From Gordonia sp. ABSL11-1 (GTDB lineage: Bacteria > Actinomycetota > Actinomycetes > Mycobacteriales > Mycobacteriaceae), in the NCBI RefSeq assembly GCF_030315685.1, contig NZ_JASXSI010000025.1, positions 1 through 64,000 of the forward strand: a stretch of 64,000 bases of DNA, written 5' to 3'. The notes below the pieces were generated by a model. The model was not told where the DNA came from. It saw only the letters and a program-made list of their open reading frames with translations, and did no database searches. Each line of letters starts with the position of its first letter. Within the stretch, counting starts at the first letter, position 1. Positions 50,769-58,739 of the stretch are shown one piece after another. Position numbers and translations under genes: made by a program.

Positions 50769-52061
50769 TCAGACCCGACTCATCAGGCCCCATTCCTCGA
50801 GTCCGTCGTAGAGCGGGAAGTCCAGGGCGAGGCGCGACACGCGGCCGCGCAGCGCGGAGATGTCGGCGGCCTCACCTGCCGCGAGGGCGGTTCCGATGAT
50901 GTCGGCCACCTCGGTGAACTGGTCGTCGCCGAAGCCCCTCGTCGCCAGTGCGGGTGTCCCGATGCGCAGGCCGGAGGTCACCATCGGCGGCCGCGGATCG
51001 AAGGGCACCGCGTTGCGGTTGACGGTGATGCCGACCTGGTGCAGCAGATCCTCGGCCTGCTGGCCGTCGAGCCGGCTGTTGCGCAGGTCGACGAGAACCA
51101 GGTGGACGTCGGTGCCGCCGGTGAGCACGGAGATGCCTGCCCTCTCGACGTCACCACCGGTCAGGCGGTCGGCGAGGATCTTCGCCCCCGACAGCGTGCG
51201 ACGCTGGCGATCGGCGAACTCGTCGGTGCCGGCGATCTTGAGGGCCACCGCCTTCCCCGCGATCGCGTGCATGAGCGGACCGCCCTGCTGCCCCGGGAAC
51301 ACCGCGGAGTTCAGCTTCTTGGCCCACTCCTGCTTGGCGAGGATGAGACCCGAGCGCGGTCCGCCGAGCGTCTTGTGCACGGTCGAGGACACGACGTCGG
51401 AGTAGGGCACGGGCGACGGATGCAGATCGGCGGCCACCAGCCCGGCGAAATGCGCCATGTCGGTCCAGAGGTACGCACCCACCTCGTCGGCGATCGAGCG
51501 GAACGCCTCGAAATCGAGGGTGCGCGGATAGGCCGACCACCCGGCACAGATGACCTTCGGCTTCGCGGTGAGGGCGATCTTGCGCACCTCGTCCATGTCG
51601 ATGCGGAAGTCCTCCTTGCTCACGCCGTACGACTCGATCTCGTAGAGCTTGCCGGAGAAGTTGAGCCGCATACCGTGCGTCAGATGGCCACCATGTGCCA
51701 GGTCGAGGCCGAGCATCTTCTCGCCTGGGTTCATCAGTGCCATCAGCACGGCGGCGTTGGCCTGGGCGCCGGAGTGCGGCTGGACATTGGCGAAGTCGGC
51801 GCCGAACAGTTCCTTGGCACGGTCGCGGGCGATGTCCTCGACGACGTCGACGTACTCGCAGCCGCCGTAGTACCGCCGGCCCGGATAGCCCTCGGCGTAC
51901 TTGTTGGTGAGCACGCTGCCCTGCGCCTGCAGCACTGCCCGAGGGACGAAATTCTCCGACGCGATCATCTCGAGCGTGTCGCGCTGACGACTCAGCTCAC
52001 CGTTCATCGCCGCAGCCACGTCCGGATCGAGCTCGGCCAGGGACATCGAATTCAGGCTCAT
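50769..52061 (-). CDS. glyA: Serine hydroxymethyltransferase
   Basis: PLP enzyme interconverting serine and glycine with folate. 430 residues: TLEMIASENFVPRAVLQAQGS, KYAEGYPGRRYYGGCEYVD, AHFAGLVAADLHPSP and the cofactor lysine motif VVSSTVHKTLGGPRSGLI near residue 235; MVTSGLRIGTPALATRG at the end. ATG 52061 gives MSLNSMSLAELDPD; ATG 52046 is an alternative five codons in. TAGACT lies 8 nt upstream of 52061, so the mRNA may be leaderless. Confidence 0.96.
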   Translation of the reverse strand: MSLNSMSLAELDPDVAAAMNGELSRQRDTLEMIASENFVPRAVLQAQGSVLTNKYAEGYPGRRYYGGCEYVDVVEDIARDRAKELFGADFANVQPHSGAQANAAVLMALMNPGEKMLGLDLAHGGHLTHGMRLNFSGKLYEIESYGVSKEDFRIDMDEVRKIALTAKPKVICAGWSAYPRTLDFEAFRSIADEVGAYLWTDMAHFAGLVAADLHPSPVPYSDVVSSTVHKTLGGPRSGLILAKQEWAKKLNSAVFPGQQGGPLMHAIAGKAVALKIAGTDEFADRQRRTLSGAKILADRLTGGDVERAGISVLTGGTDVHLVLVDLRNSRLDGQQAEDLLHQVGITVNRNAVPFDPRPPMVTSGLRIGTPALATRGFGDDQFTEVADIIGTALAAGEAADISALRGRVSRLALDFPLYDGLEEWGLMSRV

Positions 52062-52072
52062 GGGAGACAAGT

Positions 52073-53305
52073 CTATGGTCCGGCTCCCGCCGGGCCGAGT
52101 TCGGCTCTCAGCTGCGCCGGGGTGAGGGGTTCGTCGAGCAATCGTCCGAATCGCGCGAGGCGGCTCGAGGCCGGCACCTCGTCGAGCCAGGTGTCCAGCA
52201 ACCGGTAGCCCTCGACGTAGGTAGAGATGTAGGCCCGCCACAGCGGCGACGTCAGGAAGCGCAGCATCTGGCGTGCCCGCTCCGGCGGGGCGAGCAGCCA
52301 CCGCTGCAGGAAGGACGCGACCGAATCGTGGTCGAGATGCCGATCGTGCAGCAGCAGCGCCGCGTCCTGACGCACTCCGAGCAGGCCCGACGACGCCGTC
52401 GACATCCGCTGCGCCCGCGCCCCGTCGAAGCGCAGTCCGAGGTCGGCGTAGATCTCCTGCGCCCACAGTCCCCAGTCGGGGCCGACCGCGGCGCGCAGCG
52501 CGTGGTCGGCGAGACCTTCCGCCATCAGACACTGTGGCGTGTTCACCAGGAAGATCGTCTGCTCGAGTTGTCCTCCGCCGACGAGGATCTCCTCTTTCCG
52601 GCAATGCTCGGTGTGGTGTCCGGGGTAGGCCTCGTGGGCGATGAGGTGCGGCAGTGTCGACATGTACTGCGTCAGATCGGTGTTGATCGCCACCCTCGAC
52701 CGGTAACCGCCCAGGTAGTAGTTGAAGCCCGACCACGGCTTGTCCGAGACGACCTCGAATTCGACGATCTCGTTGTCGGGCAGCGGAAAGGTCGATCGAA
52801 CCCGCTCGCGCAGTGCACCGCTGAAGGCCCGCACGCACTCGTCGACGCGGTCGGCGGGGATCTCGTCGGCACGTTTGTACGCGGCGTACGCCTCGATGAG
52901 CCGCTCGCCGCCGGAGTCCGCGACGTCGAGTTCGGCCGCCATCGCCGCCTGTGCGTCGCGGTACTCCTGCTCGTCGCCCAGCGCGATGTCGACGTCGAAG
53001 TAGGTGCGGACCTCGTCGACGAAGCCGATGTCCTCCCCCGCGAATCGGCGGGCCGAGCACTCGAGTGCGGCGAGGTGGGCCGAGATGAACTCGGCCCGCG
53101 CGGAGGGGAGATCGCCGGGTAGGTCGCGGCGCAAGCCGCGTGCGCGGTCGGCGAGAACGGTGGGATCCGGAGACGGCGCGTTCATCACCTCCGCCCTCAG
53201 GGCCGCGTCGCCGGTGAAGGCGTCGACGAATCCCTCTTCGAGGCGGTCGAACGCGAGCCCGAGACGCAGGTACTCGGTCACCGGCGAGGTGGCGGCAGAA
53301 GTCAT
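52073..53305 (-). CDS. DUF885 family protein (putative zinc metallopeptidase)
   Basis: 410 residues with the family signature LIAHEAYPGHHTEH (HEAYPGHH, an HExxH-like metal site) near residue 219 and the later CLMAEGLADHAL, whose Glu could be the third ligand. No signal peptide, so cytosolic. Substrate unknown; proline/arginine-type peptidase activity has been suggested for relatives. ATG 53305 lies 6 nt after TAGCCT, a leaderless arrangement. Divergent from coaA across 52 bp. Confidence 0.87.
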   Translation of the reverse strand: MTSAATSPVTEYLRLGLAFDRLEEGFVDAFTGDAALRAEVMNAPSPDPTVLADRARGLRRDLPGDLPSARAEFISAHLAALECSARRFAGEDIGFVDEVRTYFDVDIALGDEQEYRDAQAAMAAELDVADSGGERLIEAYAAYKRADEIPADRVDECVRAFSGALRERVRSTFPLPDNEIVEFEVVSDKPWSGFNYYLGGYRSRVAINTDLTQYMSTLPHLIAHEAYPGHHTEHCRKEEILVGGGQLEQTIFLVNTPQCLMAEGLADHALRAAVGPDWGLWAQEIYADLGLRFDGARAQRMSTASSGLLGVRQDAALLLHDRHLDHDSVASFLQRWLLAPPERARQMLRFLTSPLWRAYISTYVEGYRLLDTWLDEVPASSRLARFGRLLDEPLTPAQLRAELGPAGAGP

Positions 53306-53311
53306 GAGCGA

Positions 53312-53317
53312 AGGCTA
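53312..53317 (-). promoter_or_regulatory. -10 element of leaderless DUF885 gene
   Basis: TAGCCT on the minus strand, 6 nt before ATG 53305. Confidence 0.45.
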
Positions 53318-53343
53318 CCGATCATCGGCGAATCCGTGCGCCC

Positions 53344-53349
53344 TAAGCT
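53344..53349 (+). promoter_or_regulatory. -10 element of coaA
   Basis: TAAGCT, 8 nt before ATG 53358; predicts a leaderless or near-leaderless coaA mRNA. Confidence 0.45.
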
Positions 53350-53357
53350 GTAGGACC

Positions 53358-54299
53358 ATGGCACGCGACACGACCGGGCGCGATCCCAGTCTGTATCTGG
53401 AGCTCGACCGTCGGCAGTGGCGTGACCTGCGCGAATCGATGCCGATGGTGCTGACCGACACCGAGCTGCAACAGCTCGTGGGTCTGGGCGAGCAGGTCGA
53501 CCTCGACGAGGTCGCCGACGTCTACCTCCCCCTGTCACGTCTCATCCACCTCCAGATCGCCGCCCGCCAGCGCCTGTTCGCGGCGACCTCGACGTTCCTC
53601 GGCGAACGTCAGACCAGTCGCCAGGTGCCGTTCGTCGTCGGCATCGCCGGCAGCGTCGCGGTCGGCAAGTCGACGACGGCCCGCGTGCTCGCCGCCCTGC
53701 TCGCACGCTGGGATTCGCATCCGAAGGTCGACCTCGTCACCACGGACGGATTCCTCCTGCCGACCGCCGAGCTCGAACGGCGAGGAATCATGCACCGCAA
53801 GGGGTTTCCCGAATCCTACGACCGTCGGTCGCTGTTGCGGTTCGTCACCGAGGTCAAGTCGGGGGCGCGTGAGGTGACCGCACCGGTCTACTCGCACATC
53901 GCCTACGACATCGTGCCGGACGTGAAACACTATGTGCGTCAACCCGACATCCTCATCCTCGAGGGGCTGAACGTCCTCCAGACGGGTCCCACGCTCATGG
54001 TGTCGGACCTGTTCGACTTCTCGATCTACGTCGACGCCAAGACGACCGACATCGAGCGGTGGTACGTGTCGAGATTCCTCAAGATGCGCACCACCGCCTT
54101 TGCCAATCCCGAATCCCACTTCCACTATTACGCATCGCTCACCGACGATCAGGCGACGATCGCCGCGCGCGACCTGTGGACCTCGATCAACCTGCCCAAC
54201 CTGAACGAGAACATCCTGCCCACCAGGCCGCGCGCGACCCTCGTGTTACGCAAGGACGCCGACCACTCCATCAACCGCGTCCGGCTCCGCAAACTCTGA
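53358..54299 (+). CDS. coaA: Pantothenate kinase type I
   Basis: First step of coenzyme A synthesis. 313 residues, P-loop VGIAGSVAVGKSTTARVL near residue 98, then TTDGFLLPTAELERRGIMHRKGFPESYDRRSLLRF, YSHIAYDIVPD and VYVDAKTTDIERWYV-like IYVDAKTTDIERWYVSRF. ATG 53358 gives the standard PanK N-terminus; the long upstream frame belongs to antisense DUF885 sequence. Corresponds to Rv1092c. Confidence 0.96.
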   Translation: MARDTTGRDPSLYLELDRRQWRDLRESMPMVLTDTELQQLVGLGEQVDLDEVADVYLPLSRLIHLQIAARQRLFAATSTFLGERQTSRQVPFVVGIAGSVAVGKSTTARVLAALLARWDSHPKVDLVTTDGFLLPTAELERRGIMHRKGFPESYDRRSLLRFVTEVKSGAREVTAPVYSHIAYDIVPDVKHYVRQPDILILEGLNVLQTGPTLMVSDLFDFSIYVDAKTTDIERWYVSRFLKMRTTAFANPESHFHYYASLTDDQATIAARDLWTSINLPNLNENILPTRPRATLVLRKDADHSINRVRLRKL

Positions 54300-54330
54300 G
54301 CAGCACAACCGCTCCCCGCAGGTCGGCCGG

Positions 54331-54816
54331 TCAGCGCAGCTGCCGTTCGTCCAGACCGGCCGGATAGCGACCCGTCACCGCGATCCGGTTCCAGGCGTTG
54401 ATCATCACGATCGACGCCACCACCTGCCCGAGCTCGACCTCGTCGAAAACCGCACGGGCCGAATTGAACACATCGTCGGGAACGCCGTTCTCCCCGAGCC
54501 GGGTGACCGCCTCGGTCAGCGCGAGCGCGGCACGCTCACGGTCGGAGAACAGATGCGGGGCCTCCGACCACACCGACACCATCCCCAGCGACAGCGGCTC
54601 CATGCCGGCGGCCAGGGCATCCGACAGGTGCATGTGCAGGCAGTAGGCGCAGCCGTTGAGCTGCGACGCGTGAATCCTGATCAACTCGGCGAGTTCGGTG
54701 GACAACCCCTCCGACGACGCGCGCTGTAGTGCGACGAGCGCCTTGTACACACCGGGATTCGTGCGGGGCAACCACATCCGCCGGGTGTCGGGGAGCGCCT
54801 CGGCCGTGGCGCTCAT
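54331..54816 (-). CDS. Carboxymuconolactone decarboxylase / AhpD-like protein
   Basis: 161 residues. The CxxC redox motif with downstream His is NGCAYCLHMHLSDAL near residue 56; flanking helices ELIRIHASQ and FSDRERAALALTEAVTRLG are typical of AhpD/CMD proteins that act as peroxide-linked oxidoreductases or lactone decarboxylases. ATG 54816 overlaps the stop of the NmrA-like gene (ATGA). The pair faces a MocR regulator. Confidence 0.9.
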   Translation of the reverse strand: MSATAEALPDTRRMWLPRTNPGVYKALVALQRASSEGLSTELAELIRIHASQLNGCAYCLHMHLSDALAAGMEPLSLGMVSVWSEAPHLFSDRERAALALTEAVTRLGENGVPDDVFNSARAVFDEVELGQVVASIVMINAWNRIAVTGRYPAGLDERQLR

Positions 54817-55568
54817 GCGGCGAACTCCTCGTCCAGCCACTGCTCCAGCGTCGTCGTCGTGACGATCGTCGGGTCGTCGGGAACGAGCCCGCCGTCGCGG
54901 ATCGCCGATCCGCCGACCCGGACGCCGACGACCCATCTCGGCGAACCGGCGCGTCGCGCAATGGCTTTGCCGATGTCGGCGAGGTCGAGCACCTCTGGTC
55001 CGGCGACCTCGATGTCCTGCTCGGGCCGGATGCGCACGGCGTCGGCGAGCGCGGCCGCCGCGTCGCCGGACGACAGTGGCCTGCATCGCATGTGTGGGAC
55101 CGCGGCGACCGGACCCAGCCGCAACGACCCCATCATCTGACGGGCCAGTTCGTACCACTGGGCCGAGCGCACCACGGTCAGCCGCGCGGCCGGCAGAGCA
55201 TCGCGATAGGCCTGCTCCTGCGCCGCCTTTCCCTGGTAGTAGCCGAACTTCGCGTTCACCTCGGGATCTGCGGCGTTGATGATCGACAGACATACCACCC
55301 GGCCCACCCCGGCGGCATCGGCGGCGGCACTCACCTTCCGCGCGACCGTGCCGAAGAAGTCGATGGCCTTCGCCGCGCTGGTCGTCGTCACGTTGGTGCA
55401 ATCGACCACGACGTCGGCCCCGGCGAAGGCCGCCTCGAGGCCCGTACCGGTGTAGGCGTCCACGCCGGTCGACCGATGAGCGGCCACCACGTCGACGCCG
55501 TTCTCCCGCAGTCGGCGGAGGAGTGCCGCGCCGATCTCCCCGCTCGCCCCGAGCACCACAGTTCTCAT
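54813..55568 (-). CDS. NmrA-like NAD(P)-binding protein
   Basis: 251 residues with an N-terminal dinucleotide-binding motif TVVLGASGEIGAALLRRL (GxxGxxG) and the atypical-SDR strand order (VVVDCTNVTTTSA, VGRVVCLSIINAAD, YYQGKAAQEQAYR). AARLTVVRSAQWYELARQM resembles NmrA/YbjT sensors and quinone or nitroreductase-like enzymes rather than classical SDRs. ATG 55568 has AAGGAGA upstream. Co-translated with the AhpD-like gene; together they may detoxify or sense an oxidised compound. Confidence 0.85.
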   Translation of the reverse strand: MRTVVLGASGEIGAALLRRLRENGVDVVAAHRSTGVDAYTGTGLEAAFAGADVVVDCTNVTTTSAAKAIDFFGTVARKVSAAADAAGVGRVVCLSIINAADPEVNAKFGYYQGKAAQEQAYRDALPAARLTVVRSAQWYELARQMMGSLRLGPVAAVPHMRCRPLSSGDAAAALADAVRIRPEQDIEVAGPEVLDLADIGKAIARRAGSPRWVVGVRVGGSAIRDGGLVPDDPTIVTTTTLEQWLDEEFAA

Positions 55569-55635
55569 CTCACGTGTCTCCTTCTCCTCGTATGCCCGAC
55601 TCTCACGTTCCACGGTAGGCCGCGATTGCATCAGT

Positions 55636-55647
55636 AAAGTGGTTCAA
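55636..55647 (+). promoter_or_regulatory. MocR/PdxR-type operator half-site
   Basis: AAAGTGGTTCAA fits the AAAGTGGW(T)CTA-type direct-repeat unit reported for Corynebacterium PdxR (from memory). It lies 7 nt before the GTG of the mocR gene in the 86-bp divergent region, so the regulator may control itself and the divergent NmrA/AhpD pair. I see only one good copy. Confidence 0.45.
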
Positions 55648-55654
55648 TCTGAAG

Positions 55655-57169
55655 GTGGACAAGAGAGTCAATTCGAGTCGATCCACCTCGGATCCCTGGG
55701 ATGAGGTCGCACGGCACCTCGGGATCGATCTGTACCTGGATCTCCAACCCGACCCGACCGCGAGCCCCCGCGGCCGCGGTGCCCGCCGACGACACTCGCT
55801 GGCCGAGGCGCTTCGGGCCGCGATCGACGACGGACGGTTGCCGGCGGGCACGCGTCTGCCCCCGTATCGCTCCCTCGCCGCCGACGTGGGACTCGCGCGC
55901 GGAACGGTCGCGTCGGTGTATCAGGAACTGATCGCCGAGGGGTGGCTGGTCGCGCGACAGGGATCGGGCACCCATGTCGCCGACACGGTCGGGCGTGCTC
56001 GCACGGGCACCGAACCTACCGCGGTCACGGCCGAACCCCCCACGCCGTGCCACAATTTCACTCTCGGACAACCCAATTCGTCACTGTTTCCCCGCGCTGA
56101 CTGGATCGCGTCCACCCGGCGCGCGATCACCGACGCCCCGGACGACGCCTTCGCCCCGGGACACCCACAGGGTACGGCGCGGCTGAGAAGGTCTCTGGCC
56201 GGCTATCTGGCCCGTGCACGCGGAGTACGCGCCGAACCCGATCAGATAGTCCTGACCACTTCGGTGATGAACGCACTCGAACTGTTGTCCCGCAGCGTCT
56301 TCGGCGAGGACATCGCGGTGGAGAGCCACGGCCTGCCGTTTCATCGGCACGTGATCGAACGCGGCGGGACGTCGACCGTCCCGGCGCCGATCGACGCCGA
56401 CGGTGCCGTCGTCGACGACCTGCCGGACACCGCGACGGGTGTACTGCTCACCCCGAGCCATCAGTTCCCGACGGGCGTCAGCCTGTCACCGCGGCGCCGG
56501 GCGGCGGTGATCGAGTGGGCACGCTCCGGCGGACGGCTGATCATCGAGGACGACTACGACGGCGAGCTCCGCTACGACCGGGAGCCGGTCGGCGCACTGC
56601 AGGCACTCGGCCCTGATGTGGTGATCCACGCCGGGTCGGTCAGCAAGAGCCTGTCCCCGGCGGTCCGGGTCGCCTGGCTGGTGCTGCCGCCACGGCTGGT
56701 CGACACCGTGGTGTGGGCCAAGGGGATTCGCGAGCCGGACGCGAGCATCGTCGATCAGCTCGTGCTCGCCGACCTGATCGACTCCGGGGCCTACGACCGG
56801 CACATCCGGCGCAGCAGGCAGTACTACCGGCGACGCCGGGACCGCATCACCGGTCGGCTGGCACGCACCGGGGTTCGGGTGCCGGGCATCGCGGCCGGGC
56901 TGCACGCGGTGATCCCGCTGCCCGCCGACACCGAGCCCCGTCTCGTCGCGGAGGCTGCCCGACGTGGCTTCGCCCTGGCGCCGCTCTCGTTCTTCCGTCA
57001 TCCGGCATCCGGTGTCACCGATGGCATGACCGCTGACTGCGGGGGACTCGGCGGCGGGGTCGTCGTCGGATTCGGCACACCGGCGGCGTCGGCGTTCGCC
57101 GCGGATGTGGAGGCGCTCGCCGACCTGGTGGCCGACTACTTGCCGAATCGCCGACTGCGGGCGGAGTAG
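55655..57169 (+). CDS. MocR-family PLP-binding transcriptional regulator
   Basis: 504 residues. An N-terminal GntR winged helix (about residues 45-110: LAEALRAAIDDGRLPAGTRLPPYRSLAADVGLARGTVASVYQELIAEGWL) is joined by a linker to a fold-type I aminotransferase-like domain with LIIEDDYDGELRYD and the cofactor lysine in HAGSVSKSLSPAVRVAW near residue 333. Such regulators sense PLP or amino-acid/GABA adducts. GTG 55655 follows CTGAAG closely. Divergent NmrA/AhpD genes are the likely target. The 3' end overlaps uppS by 34 bp. Confidence 0.92.
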   Translation: MDKRVNSSRSTSDPWDEVARHLGIDLYLDLQPDPTASPRGRGARRRHSLAEALRAAIDDGRLPAGTRLPPYRSLAADVGLARGTVASVYQELIAEGWLVARQGSGTHVADTVGRARTGTEPTAVTAEPPTPCHNFTLGQPNSSLFPRADWIASTRRAITDAPDDAFAPGHPQGTARLRRSLAGYLARARGVRAEPDQIVLTTSVMNALELLSRSVFGEDIAVESHGLPFHRHVIERGGTSTVPAPIDADGAVVDDLPDTATGVLLTPSHQFPTGVSLSPRRRAAVIEWARSGGRLIIEDDYDGELRYDREPVGALQALGPDVVIHAGSVSKSLSPAVRVAWLVLPPRLVDTVVWAKGIREPDASIVDQLVLADLIDSGAYDRHIRRSRQYYRRRRDRITGRLARTGVRVPGIAAGLHAVIPLPADTEPRLVAEAARRGFALAPLSFFRHPASGVTDGMTADCGGLGGGVVVGFGTPAASAFAADVEALADLVADYLPNRRLRAE

Positions 57170-57918
57170 TCGCGCAGGGCGCGCAAGAAGTCCACGCGGC
57201 GGAACTCCGGCCAGTAGGCGTCGGTGAACCAGATCTCCGAGTAGGCGCTCTGCCAGAGCAGGAAGCCGGACAGCCGCTGCTCCCCCGAGGTCCGAATGAC
57301 GAGGTCCGGGTCCGGCTGCCCCTTCGTGTACAGGTTGCGGTCGATGGCGTCGACGGTGACCGCGTCCACCAACTCGTCGGGCCCGTCTCCCGCCGCACGG
57401 CGCTCGCTCAGCAGCGAGCGCACCGCGTCGACGATCTCCTGGCGTCCGCCGTAACCGACGGCGACATTGACGTTCATCGCGGCGCGATCCTGCGTACGTG
57501 CCGAGGCGGTCCGCAATCGGTCGGCCACGGCATCAGGCAGCTGGTCGAGGGTGCCGACGATCCGGACCCGCCAGTTTCCCGCCGGACCGGAGATCTCGTC
57601 GACGATGTCGGGCACGATCTCCATCAGGGCGTCGAGTTCGTCGGACTCCCGAGACAGGTTCTCGGTCGAGAGCAGGTAGATCGTGACCGTCGAGATGTCG
57701 AGTTCGGCACACCACGTGAGCATCTCGGCGATCCGCTGGGCACCGACGCGATGGCCGTGACTGACGTCCTCGAATCCCGCCTCCCGCGCCCACCGCCGAT
57801 TGCCGTCGCAGATGATCGCGACATGGTGCGGGAGCCGCGTGTCGTCCATCAGCTGGATGAGCCGGCGTTCGTAGACGCTCAGCATCGGACGACGGAGCCG
57901 ATCGGGAAGTAGTTTCAT
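57136..57918 (-). CDS. uppS: Short-chain cis-prenyltransferase (Rv1086-type Z-FPP synthase)
   Basis: Isoprenyl diphosphate synthase of 260 residues. The pyrophosphate-binding motif is HVAIICDGNRRWAREAG (CDGNRRW instead of the MDGNGRW of long-chain UPP synthases), followed by YLLSTENLSR, VNVAVGYGGRQEIVDAV and DLVIRTSGEQRLSGFLLWQSAYSEIWFTD. Those variants match Rv1086, which makes omega,E,Z-farnesyl diphosphate, the precursor used for decaprenyl phosphate. Symbol refers to the family; the true product chain length is inferred. Confidence 0.92.
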   Translation of the reverse strand: MKLLPDRLRRPMLSVYERRLIQLMDDTRLPHHVAIICDGNRRWAREAGFEDVSHGHRVGAQRIAEMLTWCAELDISTVTIYLLSTENLSRESDELDALMEIVPDIVDEISGPAGNWRVRIVGTLDQLPDAVADRLRTASARTQDRAAMNVNVAVGYGGRQEIVDAVRSLLSERRAAGDGPDELVDAVTVDAIDRNLYTKGQPDPDLVIRTSGEQRLSGFLLWQSAYSEIWFTDAYWPEFRRVDFLRALRDYSARSRRFGK

Positions 57919-57946
57919 CGCTGCCTGATCTTATCGACTGAGAAGT

Positions 57947-57958
57947 TACGGTACCGTA
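57947..57958. promoter_or_regulatory. Palindromic shared -10 region between uppS and trhA
   Basis: TACGGTACCGTA is a perfect 12-bp palindrome. On the plus strand TACCGT (57952-57957) lies 7 nt before the trhA GTG. On the minus strand TACCGT (57953-57948) would start uppS mRNA about 22 nt before its ATG. One duplex thus offers -10 elements in both directions, or is an operator. Confidence 0.45.
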
Positions 57959-57964
57959 GGTTGC

Positions 57965-58636
57965 GTGGACATCACGTCGGAGATTCCAGCACCGCTCGTC
58001 AAACCCCGACTTCGCGGTGTCATCCATCAATACTCCGCGTGGGTCGCCGTCTGCGCCGGACTCGCCGTGGTGATCGGCGCCGGAGTTCTCCGCGGCCCCG
58101 GGGCTGCGCTCGCCTGCGCCGTCTACGCGGTGACAGTGGTCGGCGTGTTCGCGGTCAGCGCGAGCTATCACCGCATCCCCTGGAAGACCCCGCGTGCCCA
58201 GGTCCGCATGAAACGCGCCGATCACTCGATGATCTTCCTGTTCATCGCCGGCACCTACACGCCGTTCTGTGCGCTGGCCCTGCCCGCCGACGTGCGGTGG
58301 TGGGTTCTCGGCATCGTCTGGGTCGGTGCGGTCGGCGGGGTCGCCTGCAAGGCCATCTGGCCGTCGGCACCACGCTGGCTGGGCGTCGCGCTCTACATCG
58401 CGCTCGGCTGGGTGATCATCGCCGTTGCGCCGGCCCTGGTGAGCCATGTCGGGTGGGCGGTCATCATCCTGCTCGCGCTGGGCGGCGTGTTCTATACCGT
58501 CGGTGGCGTCCTCTACGCCGTCAGATGGCCGAACCCCTGGCCCGCCACGTTCGGACACCATGAGGTCTTCCACGCCTGCACGGCCGTCGCGGCTCTGATG
58601 CACTACATCGCCGTCTGGCTCGTACTCACCGCCTGA
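57965..58636 (+). CDS. trhA: Hemolysin III family membrane protein TrhA
   Basis: 223-residue PAQR-like protein with seven membrane helices. Family residues are visible: VSASYHRIPW (Ser, His), RADHSMIFLFIAGTYTPFC (Asp-His) and the last-helix HHEVFHACTAVAALMHYIAVW (His-x3-His). Relatives influence membrane energetics and fluidity; hemolysis is not the normal role. Corresponds to Rv1085c, adjacent to the Rv1086 homologue as in M. tuberculosis. GTG 57965, no ribosome-binding site, probably leaderless. Confidence 0.93.
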   Translation: MDITSEIPAPLVKPRLRGVIHQYSAWVAVCAGLAVVIGAGVLRGPGAALACAVYAVTVVGVFAVSASYHRIPWKTPRAQVRMKRADHSMIFLFIAGTYTPFCALALPADVRWWVLGIVWVGAVGGVACKAIWPSAPRWLGVALYIALGWVIIAVAPALVSHVGWAVIILLALGGVFYTVGGVLYAVRWPNPWPATFGHHEVFHACTAVAALMHYIAVWLVLTA

Positions 58637-58739
58637 CGCACCCGATCACGACCCGCCATCGTCTGCTCTTCATGCGGACATCACGTGCGGGCAAGGCACG
58701 TGTCGCACCGTGGTCAGGTCACCTTGATCCGCTGGGCCC

